The notes: generated by a model from the letters alone, not told the origin. A stretch of DNA of 8,207 nt from Dehalococcoidia bacterium (GCA_012270665.1 JAAXHY010000277.1:1-8207); one strand, 5' to 3'. Shown: positions 1 through 6,903, counted from the first letter of the stretch. A program made the numbers and translations.

Positions 1-875
1 CCGGGAGTTTCGGAGATGTCTATGACGGCGCGGAGGAGATATACCAGGCCCTCGTGATCGGAACGCGCGACTACGTGCGGAAATGCGGCTTCAGCAAGGT
101 CCTGGTCGCGCTGTCGGGCGGGATAGACTCCAGCCTTGTCGCCGCTATCGGAGTGGATGCGCTGGGCAGCCACAACGTCGTCGGTGTCTCCATGCCGTCC
201 GAATTTTCATCCGAAGGCAGCGTCGTTGACGCGAAACTGCTGGCCGACAACCTCGGAATTGAACTCTGGACCATACCGATAGAGCAAACCTTCGGATCTT
301 TCATGAACTCCCTCGCGCCCCAGTTCGAAGGCACAGACTGGGGCGTAGCCGAAGAAAACATCCAGTCCAGGATACGCGGCAACCTGATAATGGCCCTCTC
401 CAACAAGTTCGGCTGGCTCGTTCTCACCACCGGCAACAAGAGCGAAATGGCAACCGGGTACGCCACCATCTACGGCGACATGTCCGGCGGATTCGCTGTC
501 GTCAAGGACGTGCCAAAGGTCATGTGCTACGACCTCGCCAGGTTCAGAAACTCCAGGGTCGGCGCTGACATTATCCCGCAGGCCGTGATTGACAAGCCGC
601 CCAGCGCCGAACTCCGACCCGACCAGCTCGATCAGGACAGCCTCCCCCCTTACGAGGAGCTGGACCCGATTCTCAAGGCATACGTCGAGGACGACATGAG
701 CTTCGACGAAATAGTCGCTATGGGTAATGACGCTAGAGTCGTGAAGCAGGTCATAGGGCTGGTTGACCGCTCCGAGTACAAGCGCAGACAGGCCGCCCCG
801 GGCATCAAGATAACCCCGCGCAACTTCGGTCGCGACCGGCGTATGCCCATCGCGAACCGCTGGAGCTCGTACTGA
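1..875 (+). CDS. nadE: Glutamine-dependent NAD+ synthetase, C-terminal synthetase domain (partial, 5' end outside window)
   Basis: This enzyme performs the last step of NAD synthesis: it adenylates nicotinic acid adenine dinucleotide with ATP and amidates it with ammonia, in the cytoplasm. The frame is open from base 3 to the left edge, so the GTG at 54 is internal. The codons before it already read as family sequence ([17 protein letters not shown]). Counting from that GTG, the PP-loop SGGIDSS lies at residues 21-27. The [20 protein letters not shown] segment that binds the nucleotide and metal is near 130, then [11 protein letters not shown], and the ending [15 protein letters not shown] is typical of the glutamine-dependent form. 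That implies an N-terminal nitrilase-like glutaminase domain upstream, not visible here. It ends with TGA at the normal family terminus and converges on the next gene with a 15-base gap. Identification is very secure; the two-domain form is inferred from the C-terminal tail. Confidence 0.96.
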   Translation, partial: GSFGDVYDGAEEIYQALVIGTRDYVRKCGFSKVLVALSGGIDSSLVAAIGVDALGSHNVVGVSMPSEFSSEGSVVDAKLLADNLGIELWTIPIEQTFGSFMNSLAPQFEGTDWGVAEENIQSRIRGNLIMALSNKFGWLVLTTGNKSEMATGYATIYGDMSGGFAVVKDVPKVMCYDLARFRNSRVGADIIPQAVIDKPPSAELRPDQLDQDSLPPYEELDPILKAYVEDDMSFDEIVAMGNDARVVKQVIGLVDRSEYKRRQAAPGIKITPRNFGRDRRMPIANRWSSY

Positions 876-890
876 AGGCTCTGCTCTTTC

Positions 891-1574
891 TCAGCGCTGC
901 CAAATCCTGTGAGTCAGGATTCTCGACCTGTCGGTCTCCGTGAGGAACGGCTCTACTTTCGTAGCGAACTCGGCGACTGACTCTTTCACCGACGACTCAC
1001 TCGTGTCCAGAGTCATCTTGTGCCTGAAAAGAGATCGAGCGCACGCGTCCTCATATCGCCTGAGCAACTCTGGAATATCCTCCGCTTTCACCGGACTGTG
1101 AGGATGCGGGTTCTCTTCCATGCGCCTCTTTATCACGTCCTCCGTCGCCTTGACATGAACCAGAACGATGTCCGGCGCGAACCTCAGAACCGAGCTTTCC
1201 ACCTGCTGACCCACAACCTTGCGATCATGTGGCTTGTCGGCGCCGCCATATCCGTAATACATTGGGCCGTAAACTCCATCGTCTATGTGCAGCCCTATGG
1301 ACATCCAGTCCGGTCCGTTCCACGAGTTGGCCTGAACGTGATAATACAGGCTGTGTCGCTGAGTCATCTCCTTCAACTCGGAGCTCAAGGCAAGCACCTG
1401 CTGTCTTTCGTCCTCGGTCATGTCCGCCTGGGGATGTCCTGACGTATCGGGCAGTTTCCAGTGGTCGTGAATAAGCGGAAACCTGACTCCGATTGTCTCC
1501 TGCATCCAGTCATCTATTGCGAATGTCAGGGTCGAGGTGCCGGAATACTCGCATCCTGCGATTACCAGTCTCAT
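891..1574 (-). CDS. P-loop nucleotide-kinase-like protein without the Walker A lysine
   Basis: A 227-residue soluble protein. The N-terminus MRLVIAG is a beta strand leading into GCEYSGTST (residues 7-15), which has the spacing of a Walker A loop (GxxxxGK[ST]) but with Thr13 where Lys is expected. The C-terminal half contains DIVLVHVKATEDVIKRRM, resembling the strand and arginine-rich lid of adenylate, thymidylate and shikimate kinases. LDTSESSVKESV near the end resembles the final segment of such kinases. Start: ATG at 1574 is preceded by GAGGAG at 1583-1588 with 8-base spacing, a good ribosome site. It converges on nadE and diverges from fur across about 200 bases. The fold assignment comes from these motifs only; substrate and activity are unknown. 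It could be a nucleotide-binding protein that has lost or altered catalysis. Confidence 0.7.
   Translation of the reverse strand: MRLVIAGCEYSGTSTLTFAIDDWMQETIGVRFPLIHDHWKLPDTSGHPQADMTEDERQQVLALSSELKEMTQRHSLYYHVQANSWNGPDWMSIGLHIDDGVYGPMYYGYGGADKPHDRKVVGQQVESSVLRFAPDIVLVHVKATEDVIKRRMEENPHPHSPVKAEDIPELLRRYEDACARSLFRHKMTLDTSESSVKESVAEFATKVEPFLTETDRSRILTHRIWQR
903..921 (+). terminator. Hairpin 3' of nadE, possible weak terminator
   Basis: A perfect 7-bp stem (AATCCTG / CAGGATT) with a 5-base loop TGAGT begins 27 bases after the nadE stop. It lies inside the 3' end of the opposing kinase-like gene. There is no T-tract after it on the plus strand, so a classical Rho-independent terminator is not shown. 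It may only be a 3'-end stabilising stem or chance. Confidence 0.25.
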
Positions 1575-1776
1575 GTTTAACTCTCCTCACTGGTGGGCAT
1601 TGCGAAGACACTCTAGCAGAAAGTGGAATTGAATGTGCGCTGTTGGATAAGTAGAAATACCTGTCCAGCTCAACCGGCCCCGGTGAAGTTGACGAATACC
1701 GCCTTACTTGATAGCTTTAGTACATCAGAAGTTCGTTGCCGGAAAGCAGGAGACTCTCAGCAAGTGAGCGGGTAGT
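1575..1776. promoter_or_regulatory. Divergent intergenic region with a weak promoter candidate for fur
   Basis: This 202-base spacer separates two divergent genes and so should carry both promoters. On the plus strand TTGACG at 1689-1694 is a good -35 match, but the best hexamer 17 bases later (TAGCTT, 1712-1717) is a poor -10. TTGAAT (1629-1634) with TAGAAA (1652-1657), spaced 17, is an alternative. I see no clear Fur box or other strong palindrome. The ribosome site for the minus gene (GAGGAG, 1583-1588) is the only firm element. Confidence 0.3.
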
Positions 1777-2226
1777 ATGACGACAACCAGAATAGAGTCT
1801 GCCCAAGAACCAACTATTCGACCTGACCTTATCGCCGTTCTCGAAGACGGCGGGTACAGGATAACCAAGCCGAGGTTGAGCGTTACGGATCTGCTCAGCC
1901 GGAAGCAAGGCGGCTTCAAAGCGGATGACATCTGCGACGAACTGCCCGGTGTAGGTAGAGCCACCGTCTATCGGACTATCAAACTACTGCTTGATGCGGG
2001 CGTAATATGCAAGCTGACTTTGCCCGACGGTACGCCAATAATGTACAGCACAGCCCTTGTACACCACCACCACCACACGGTCTGCGTCAAATGCTACACA
2101 ATCGGCGAATTCAGGCACGCCACCATAGAACGGCTTCTCAGAGCGCTGGAGCGCGAGATCCCGGGTGACATAATGGGGCACAGAATAGAGATATTCACCC
2201 TATGCGGCGAATGCGAGACCGCGTAA
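1777..2226 (+). CDS. Fur-family metal-responsive transcriptional regulator
   Basis: A 149-residue DNA-binding repressor of the Fur/Zur/PerR family. The N-terminal winged helix spans about residues 15-85, with GGYRITKPR and the recognition helix VGRATVYRTIKLL (59-71). The dimerisation and metal domain follows: five consecutive histidines at 96-100, the CVKC pair (Cys103, Cys106) and the CGEC pair (Cys143, Cys146). The four cysteines form the structural zinc site and the His cluster belongs to the regulatory metal site. Length is normal for the family. The ATG at 1777 is the only start after the in-frame TGA at 1765-1767; the ribosome site is weak. Which metal or peroxide it senses cannot be decided from sequence, so no symbol is given. 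It converges on the small minus-strand gene with only 3 bases between the stops. Confidence 0.93.
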   Translation: MTTTRIESAQEPTIRPDLIAVLEDGGYRITKPRLSVTDLLSRKQGGFKADDICDELPGVGRATVYRTIKLLLDAGVICKLTLPDGTPIMYSTALVHHHHHTVCVKCYTIGEFRHATIERLLRALEREIPGDIMGHRIEIFTLCGECETA

Positions 2227-2229
2227 CTG

Positions 2230-2439
2230 TCACACCAGGCCCTGGATCGAGAGCGATACTGCTATCAGGACGCTGACCGAAACCGCGACCGCTAGGTTGA
2301 ACCTCCAAGACAGGCTGAGGTGATTTCGGCCTCTCCTGTGAGTGAAGGCAGGCTGAGCGGCGGCGCGCGAGGCGGCTGACTCGGCGAGTCGCTCGCTTGA
2401 CCCGGCTCTGAGTTTGGGATTGGATGCCGCTGTCTGCAT
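2230..2439 (-). CDS. Small protein with a single C-terminal transmembrane segment
   Basis: A 69-residue protein. Residues 1-45 are polar, rich in Ala, Ser and Arg, ending in a basic patch THRRGRNH (33-40). Residues 47-69 (FNLAVAVSVSVLIAVSLSIQGLV) are a hydrophobic span long enough to cross the membrane, giving a tail-anchored layout with the basic side probably cytoplasmic. Reality is supported by a near-perfect Shine-Dalgarno AAGGAGG at 2446-2452. It abuts the first in-frame ATG (2445) but sits 6 bases from the second (2439), so the second is taken as the start. I recognise no family. It is convergent with fur, and its leader carries the paired inverted repeats at 2512-2558. An overlapping 111-residue frame on the same strand was not preferred. 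Confidence 0.6.
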   Translation of the reverse strand: MQTAASNPKLRAGSSERLAESAASRAAAQPAFTHRRGRNHLSLSWRFNLAVAVSVSVLIAVSLSIQGLV

Positions 2440-2445
2440 CCCCAT

Positions 2446-2452
2446 CCTCCTT
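2446..2452 (-). promoter_or_regulatory. Strong ribosome binding site of the small membrane protein
   Basis: AAGGAGG on the minus strand. It has zero spacing to the ATG at 2445 and 6 bases to the ATG at 2439, so it selects the latter. Confidence 0.6.
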
Positions 2453-2511
2453 GACTTGCCTTGACCGCGCGTTTACTGGTCTGTCCAATGAGTATGCGCG
2501 AAAACCCTCAT

Positions 2512-2558
2512 TTAGCGTGGAATCATCCAAGCCGTCAAGATACGCTAACCGGATGATT
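2512..2558. repeat. Two interleaved inverted repeats in the spacer (pseudoknot topology)
   Basis: In the roughly 200-base spacer 2440-2644, TTAGCGT (2512-2518) is the reverse complement of ACGCTAA (2542-2548). AATCATCC (2521-2528) is the reverse complement of GGATGATT (2551-2558). The order is A, B, A', B', so as RNA on either strand both stems could form only as an H-type pseudoknot; as DNA they could be two spaced operator pairs. The element lies in the presumed leader of the 69-residue protein and about 87-133 bases past the EamA stop. No T-tract follows. The rest of the spacer is AT-rich without another clear signal. Confidence 0.45.
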
Positions 2559-2644
2559 TACGACATACTAAAGGCAGAACTTAATATAGGTTAAGTCCAA
2601 ACGTATGTCAACACGTTCAGGAAAAATATAGGCGGACTGACCGC

Positions 2645-3553
2645 TCAGGCGAGAGTCACCGCTATGATTCCACCGACCGTCATGGCTATCGCGGCCAGTT
2701 TCGTGGCGAGTATCCCACCCTCGAGAGGCTCGTCCAGAACTCTGGACACCCCCAGACTGAGCAATATCCCCAGGATGAATACGAAGAGCGGCCTGATCGC
2801 CATGACCGTTACAGCCAACGACACAGGGCCGGAGTAAATCGCCAGCAACTGCAATATGACCGCGATCAGCACCAATACCCCTTCGGTCAAGACTGTCAGG
2901 CTAATGGATACGGGGTCCCGGATCGCCCTTACGAGGTCCGGGAACATACTCTTGCGAATCATTATGCCCACGCACGCGATTCCGAGTCCTACACCCCGCC
3001 AAACGAACAACGACCAGACGTCGATGTCTCCGGCCACAACCTTGGTCAGGTACTGACTCAGGCCAAACGCCAGGCTGGACACCATCAAAAGCGCGAAGGG
3101 GACCCACTGGCTCTGTCCTCGCTCGGACCGGCGTGTCGTCGGCCCAAAGGACATAAGCGCCGCCCCTCCGACCGTCACCAGTATCCCGGCCCATGCCAGG
3201 ACGCTGATTATCTCGCCCAGGAACACCTGCGCCAGTATCGCCACGAATATGGGGTGAGTGGACGTAATCGGAACTACCCTGGATACATCCTGCATCCGCA
3301 TTACCCAGAACATCAGGACCAGGTATATCCCCGCAAGAAAGCCGGAGGCGCAGGAGATCAACGCGGTGTCCAGACCATATCCGCTGAATTTGGCGAAAGG
3401 CAGAACGATGGCCGCCAAGCCAAACTGGATCAGCCCAACCAGAACGATGAATGCCCTCGGGTTGGGCACGAATCTCTGAATGAGAATCTTGTCCAGCGCG
3501 GACACCACCGCGAAGGCCAGCGCGCTGCCCAGGGCCAGAAATACCCAACTCAT
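2645..3553 (-). CDS. EamA-family (drug/metabolite transporter superfamily) permease
   Basis: A 302-residue inner-membrane protein with ten hydrophobic segments at about residues 3-20, 33-53, 64-86, 95-112, 116-136, 150-169, 177-198, 215-241, 245-268 and 281-301. It is arranged as two five-helix EamA repeats joined by a basic loop (TTRRSERGQSQ, 139-149). RVVPITSTHPIFVAILAQVFLGE (92-114) is the characteristic helix-4 region of the first repeat, and VSLAVTVMAIRPLFVFILGILL (244-265) is its counterpart in the second. Length matches the family. The ATG at 3553 has only a distant GGAAGAG upstream, so translation may depend partly on the sulfatase gene that ends 50 bases before it. Position as the last gene of the sulfatase operon suggests transport of an organic compound linked to that enzyme; the substrate is unknown. 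It stops at TGA. Confidence 0.9.
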   Translation of the reverse strand: MSWVFLALGSALAFAVVSALDKILIQRFVPNPRAFIVLVGLIQFGLAAIVLPFAKFSGYGLDTALISCASGFLAGIYLVLMFWVMRMQDVSRVVPITSTHPIFVAILAQVFLGEIISVLAWAGILVTVGGAALMSFGPTTRRSERGQSQWVPFALLMVSSLAFGLSQYLTKVVAGDIDVWSLFVWRGVGLGIACVGIMIRKSMFPDLVRAIRDPVSISLTVLTEGVLVLIAVILQLLAIYSGPVSLAVTVMAIRPLFVFILGILLSLGVSRVLDEPLEGGILATKLAAIAMTVGGIIAVTLA

Positions 3554-3603
3554 CTGCGCGACACTCTTCCGGAGGCAATATGGCGTATGAGCATATCCGC
3601 TGC

Positions 3604-5067
3604 CTAGAAGATAGCCTCTTCACCCAGCGCGTCCCGGATCATCAGGCGCGAGCGCTGGCTGTCTTTGATTCTGAGGTCGAGTTCATCCGGGTCACCCCAC
3701 ACTTCGGTCACTTTGGACATGAGACGGAGACGTACCGAGTCGTATTCGGCGTCCGAAGCTAGATTGTCGAACTCCCCCGGATCGGTATCCAGGTTGTACA
3801 GTTCGATGTCTGGAGGATCGCCATGGCTGTAACACAATTTCCAGTTGCCCTGGCGCGCCATCGCCCTTGGACGGTCTGTGCCGTGCGCCAGGTGTTCCAC
3901 AAACGCCTCGTCCCGCTCAGAACTCATTTCACCTGTCATCTGTGGCAGAAGCGACACGCCATCCATGTTCATCATTGACGCCGAATCCTCCTCGACGCCG
4001 GCCATATCCAGAATCGTCGCGGTAGCGTCCACAAGGGAAACGGCCCCGCCGAACCGCTGTCCGCCTCGAATCACGCCGGGCCATGCAATCTGGAGAGGCA
4101 CCCTTGCCGAATGCTCATAGAAGTTCATCTTGCGCCAGAGACCGTGCTCCCCGAGCGACTCGCCATGGTCCGACGTGTGTACGATCACCGTGTTCTCCGC
4201 CATGCCAAGTTCGTCGAGCGTGTCCAGCAAGCGGCCTATCTTGCCATCCAGATAGGTTATCAGGCCGTAGTAAGCAGCCCTGGCCCTTCTGATTTCCTCT
4301 TCTGTGTACCCGTCGAAGTTGAACGACTGCCTAAGCCTGCGGGCCGCGGCGGGCAGGTTGTCCAGGTGCCCGGGCGGATTGTAAGGAAGGTCGGCGTGTT
4401 CGGGATAGTACATCGAAAAATACGGCTCCGGCACGATGAACGGAAAGTGCGGCGCGACGAACCCCACACAAAGAGCCCAGGGACGTTCTCGCCGCGCGGG
4501 ATCCCTGAGATAGCGCAGCGCTTCGGACTCTATCTTATCGTCCGCCTCGATCATTGGCCCTGTCCCCGCCCTGGCTTCCTTTACGCTCGGCCAGGGTTCG
4601 TCGGCGGTCGGTATTCCGTCTTCCCAGAGATAGATGGGATGCCGGCCTCCTGTGGACAGACCGAGTCTCCTCGCTGTCTCGTCCTCCGCGCTCCCGCCCC
4701 CGTGTGGATCGTAGGCAAGCTGGGACTGAAAGCCGTGAAGTCTGTCGGGGCCTATCAGGTGCATCTTGCCGGACAGCGCGCTGTCGTATCCGACAGACCT
4801 TAGCATGTACGGCCACGTCGGAACGTCGGAGGGCAGTGGCTTCGCGTTGTCCCAGCCCTCGCAATTCGACACGTATCGCCCGGTCATGAACGACAGCCGG
4901 GACGGAACGCACAGCGGCGAATTGCAGTAGGCCGCGTCGAACGTCGCGCCTGCCTCAGCGATTCGCTCCATGTTCGGAGTCCGCACGAACGGGTGACCAT
5001 ACACGCTCGACCACATGGGCCCGTGTTCGTCCGACATGATTACAAGGAAGTTCGGCTGCTCCGGCAT
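3604..5067 (-). CDS. Sulfatase of the alkaline phosphatase superfamily, choline-sulfatase-like
   Basis: A 487-residue hydrolase that should release sulfate from an organic sulfate ester. The formylglycine motif is CVPSR (Cys53, Pro55, Ser56, Arg57) inside CNSPLCVPSRLSFMTGRY. The N-terminal metal ligand region is MSDEHG (Asp13). GKMHLIGPDRLHGF (100-113) supplies Lys101 and His103 and closely resembles choline sulfatase. APHFPF supplies His207, HTSDHGESLGEHG (297-309) supplies Asp300 and His301, and Lys313 follows. The tail DPDELDLRIKDSQRSRLM resembles the choline-sulfatase C-terminal segment. No signal peptide is seen, so it is probably cytoplasmic; Cys53 needs conversion to formylglycine by an enzyme not in this window. 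The ATG at 5067 follows AGGAGAG at about 5076-5082. It is the third gene of a four-gene operon. The family is secure; choline-O-sulfate as substrate is only a possibility. Confidence 0.93.
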   Translation of the reverse strand: MPEQPNFLVIMSDEHGPMWSSVYGHPFVRTPNMERIAEAGATFDAAYCNSPLCVPSRLSFMTGRYVSNCEGWDNAKPLPSDVPTWPYMLRSVGYDSALSGKMHLIGPDRLHGFQSQLAYDPHGGGSAEDETARRLGLSTGGRHPIYLWEDGIPTADEPWPSVKEARAGTGPMIEADDKIESEALRYLRDPARRERPWALCVGFVAPHFPFIVPEPYFSMYYPEHADLPYNPPGHLDNLPAAARRLRQSFNFDGYTEEEIRRARAAYYGLITYLDGKIGRLLDTLDELGMAENTVIVHTSDHGESLGEHGLWRKMNFYEHSARVPLQIAWPGVIRGGQRFGGAVSLVDATATILDMAGVEEDSASMMNMDGVSLLPQMTGEMSSERDEAFVEHLAHGTDRPRAMARQGNWKLCYSHGDPPDIELYNLDTDPGEFDNLASDAEYDSVRLRLMSKVTEVWGDPDELDLRIKDSQRSRLMIRDALGEEAIF

Positions 5068-5103
5068 AGCGCGGTCTCTCCTGGCGAGTTGGGAATTGTG
5101 GGG

Positions 5104-5526
5104 TTAGACGGCAGTAGTCCCATACACATGGTCGGGAACGACGATTATCGCCGCCCTGCGATCCTCGACCATAGCCCGGTCGTAATCATCCCAGTCTGGA
5201 TGTTCCTCGCCGGAAGCCGCGCGGTATATCCCCCTCAGCGCGTCGCGCAGTTCGTCGTCATCCGACTCTCCGCGTCGCAGAACTTTGGCTCGCCCTTCCA
5301 AGACAACATAACCCCACCAGTCGCTCTTGGACACCAGCAGCGAACATCGAGAATCACGAACCAAGTTGTGGAACTTCGCGCGGTCCTCGGTAGTGGTAAA
5401 TCCCACGCCCTCGCCATACGGCCCGACGGTTACGATGCTCATCTGGGCTGCGCCGTTCTTCCGAAATGTCGTCAAAACGGCCTGGTGATTGGCGGACGCG
5501 AATTCTCTCACTTTGTCATCGAGCAT
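5104..5526 (-). CDS. PPOX-fold (pyridoxamine 5'-phosphate oxidase-like) flavin/F420-binding protein
   Basis: A 140-residue split-barrel protein, probably a dimer using FMN or coenzyme F420 for redox chemistry. Family features are HQAVLTTFRKNGAAQMSIVTVGPYGEGVGFTTT (beta strands near 14-46), then KFHNLVRDSRCSLLVS (cofactor-binding region), WWGYVVLEGRAKVL, and the ending RRAAIIVVPDHVYG. These match the PPOX class often annotated as F420-dependent. Start: the frame extends 8 codons further to a TTG at 5550, but that overlaps the GNAT stop, while the ATG at 5526 has a GGGGGAG ribosome site at 5530-5536. The latter is chosen, leaving 13 bases after the GNAT gene. The sulfatase start lies 36 bases after its TAA. 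Cofactor and substrate are not determinable here. Confidence 0.85.
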   Translation of the reverse strand: MLDDKVREFASANHQAVLTTFRKNGAAQMSIVTVGPYGEGVGFTTTEDRAKFHNLVRDSRCSLLVSKSDWWGYVVLEGRAKVLRRGESDDDELRDALRGIYRAASGEEHPDWDDYDRAMVEDRRAAIIVVPDHVYGTTAV

Positions 5527-5539
5527 CTTCTCCCCCTGT

Positions 5540-6064
5540 TCACAGCACAAAGTCTATCTCATAAAGATCATAGTGGGAGTGGTCCATTCCCAGGCTATTA
5601 TAGGTCTGCTGAGCGATGTGATTACTCCGCTCCACGTAGAGACGCGCGCCGCAGATGTCTTCGCTCTTCCGCGCCTGCGTCAAAACATAGTCGTGCATAG
5701 CGGTATAAACGCCGCGCCTCCGGTGGTCGGCGTCCACGAACACACTCTGAATCCACCAGAACGTGGCGTTTCGCCAGTCGCTCCACTCGTAGGTGATAAG
5801 CAGACTACCCGCCACCTCCCCACTCACTTCCGCCACCAGGTAGAAGCCCTTGTTCGGATCGTCGAAAACAGCGTCCACCCCGGCGCTTATCAGAGATTCG
5901 TCGAGAGTCTTTCCCTCTGTCTCGAGAGCCATGTTCTGCTGAAATTCAACGATCCGCGCGGCGTCGCGGCGCGCGGCGCGACGTACTGTTATTTGGGAAT
6001 CGGCCAATTTCCTATTCTCCGAACTTCGGTTCGCTACTATTGGTATCTGGACACGCACGGGCAT
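5540..6064 (-). CDS. GNAT-family N-acetyltransferase
   Basis: An acyl-CoA-dependent acetyltransferase, up to 174 residues. The fold begins at ITVRRAARRDAARIVEFQ (25-42). FYLVAEVSGEVAGSLLITYEW (73-93) forms strands 2-4. WIQSVFVDADHRRRGVYTAMHDYVLTQA (103-130) is motif A, with the acetyl-CoA pyrophosphate loop RRRGVY in place of the usual R/QxxGxG/A. ARLYVERSNHIAQQTYNSLGM (139-159) is motif B. Start is uncertain: the ATG at 6064 gives 24 extra N-terminal residues and has a poor ribosome site, whereas a TTG at 6007 is preceded by GGAG (6017-6020) at 9 bases and starts five residues before the fold. It is the first gene of the minus-strand operon with the PPOX, sulfatase and EamA genes. The acceptor substrate is unknown. 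Confidence 0.88.
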   Translation of the reverse strand: MPVRVQIPIVANRSSENRKLADSQITVRRAARRDAARIVEFQQNMALETEGKTLDESLISAGVDAVFDDPNKGFYLVAEVSGEVAGSLLITYEWSDWRNATFWWIQSVFVDADHRRRGVYTAMHDYVLTQARKSEDICGARLYVERSNHIAQQTYNSLGMDHSHYDLYEIDFVL

Positions 6065-6120
6065 ATTATCAGAATTCTCAAGTGCCGGCGCGGATGCGCA
6101 TTGACGACCTTTCAGCGCCT

Positions 6121-6150
6121 GTGACCTGTCAACAGTGTCCGGAGTATATT
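6121..6150 (+). promoter_or_regulatory. Candidate promoter of the CoA-transferase gene
   Basis: TATATT at 6145-6150 is a close match to a -10 hexamer, and GTGACC at 6121-6126 is a partial -35 match with 18-base spacing. Transcription would start near 6157, giving a leader of about 33 bases before the TTG start and including the ribosome site at 6174-6180. The match is by eye only. Confidence 0.35.
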
Positions 6151-6173
6151 AGAATTGGAGCGCATTTCTGAGT

Positions 6174-6180
6174 GAGGTGG
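6174..6180 (+). promoter_or_regulatory. Ribosome binding site that selects a TTG start
   Basis: GAGGTGG lies 9 bases before the TTG at 6190. It overlaps the upstream in-frame GTG at 6172, which could not use it, so TTG 6190 is the more credible start. Confidence 0.6.
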
Positions 6181-6189
6181 AAGACACCA

Positions 6190-6897
6190 TTGAGCAAGAT
6201 TGTGTCCAGTTTCAGCGAGGCGGTCGCGGACATTCCCGACGGAGCCATTTTGATGATTGACGGTTTCGCGGGACCGGGCGGCACCCCGCAAAACCTGATA
6301 CGCGCTCTGCGCGATCATGGAGCGTCCGACCTGACCATCATTTCCAACACCGCCGGCCTGGCCTCGGTAATAGGATTCGGCACGATACCGGGCGACAGGC
6401 CCACGGATATCGGCGCGCTCGTCGAGAACGAGCAGGTCAAGAAGGTCATAGCCTCTTTTCCTGTATCCCCGTCACCGTCCCGGCCCACCGCTTTCGAGAC
6501 CGCCTACCGCGAAGGCAAGATTGATCTGGAGGTTGTGCCGCAGGGCACTCTGGCCGAACGCATCAGGGCGGGAGGCGCGGGCATACCCGCCTTCTACACA
6601 CCCACCGGGGTAGGCACGCTGATGGCCGAGAGCAAGGAATCCCGCGTGTTCGACGGTAGAGAGTACCTTCTGGAACGCTCGCTCAAGGCCGACTTCGCTC
6701 TTCTCAGGGCCCACGTATCCGACACCATGGGCAACACTCAATACAGGGGAACCTCGCGCAACTTCAACGGCGTAATGGCGACCTCCGCCGACATCGTAAT
6801 CATGGAGGTTGACCAGGTGGTGGAACCCGGCGACATTGACCCGGGCGCTGTCCACACCCCCGGCATTTATGTGAACCGTATAGTGAAGATAGTTTAG
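6190..6897 (+). CDS. CoA-transferase family I, subunit A (orphan alpha subunit)
   Basis: A 235-residue alpha subunit of a 3-oxoacid/succinyl-CoA-type CoA transferase, which moves CoA between carboxylic acids through a glutamyl-CoA intermediate. Family marks are IPDGAILMIDGFAGPGGTPQNLIRAL (CoA-binding loop), LTIISNTAG, the PQGTLAERIRAGGAGIPAFYTPTGVGT segment, LLRAHVSDTMGNTQYRGTSRNFN, and the ending VEPGDIDPGAVHTPGIYVNRIVKI. Length is that of a complete A subunit. The catalytic Glu lies on the B subunit, normally encoded directly downstream; here the next gene is the convergent DUF35 gene 6 bases away, so the partner is missing from this locus. The start TTG 6190 is chosen for its ribosome site; a GTG at 6172 would add six residues. 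It is divergent from the GNAT operon. The acid substrate is unknown. Confidence 0.92.
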   Translation: MSKIVSSFSEAVADIPDGAILMIDGFAGPGGTPQNLIRALRDHGASDLTIISNTAGLASVIGFGTIPGDRPTDIGALVENEQVKKVIASFPVSPSPSRPTAFETAYREGKIDLEVVPQGTLAERIRAGGAGIPAFYTPTGVGTLMAESKESRVFDGREYLLERSLKADFALLRAHVSDTMGNTQYRGTSRNFNGVMATSADIVIMEVDQVVEPGDIDPGAVHTPGIYVNRIVKIV

Positions 6898-6903
6898 CTC
6901 CCG

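Noticed and set aside
2053..2080. Run of His codons (HHHHH) that could look like an engineered tag or sequence artefact
   Set aside because: A histidine-rich stretch at this point is the normal metal-binding segment of Fur-family proteins and is followed by the expected CxxC.
2195..2530. A 111-codon minus-strand frame overlapping the end of fur and the small membrane protein
   Set aside because: It overlaps fur by about 30 bases, is rich in Arg and Ser like a shadow frame, and has no ribosome site as good as that of the 69-residue gene in the other frame.
4111..4803. A 230-codon plus-strand open frame
   Set aside because: It lies wholly opposite the sulfatase gene, whose catalytic motifs are intact; the product resembles no family and is a shadow of GC-rich coding DNA.
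5489..6124. A 211-codon plus-strand open frame, and another at 4993-5700
   Set aside because: Both lie opposite the GNAT, PPOX and sulfatase genes, which have clear family motifs and ribosome sites; neither has a recognisable domain.
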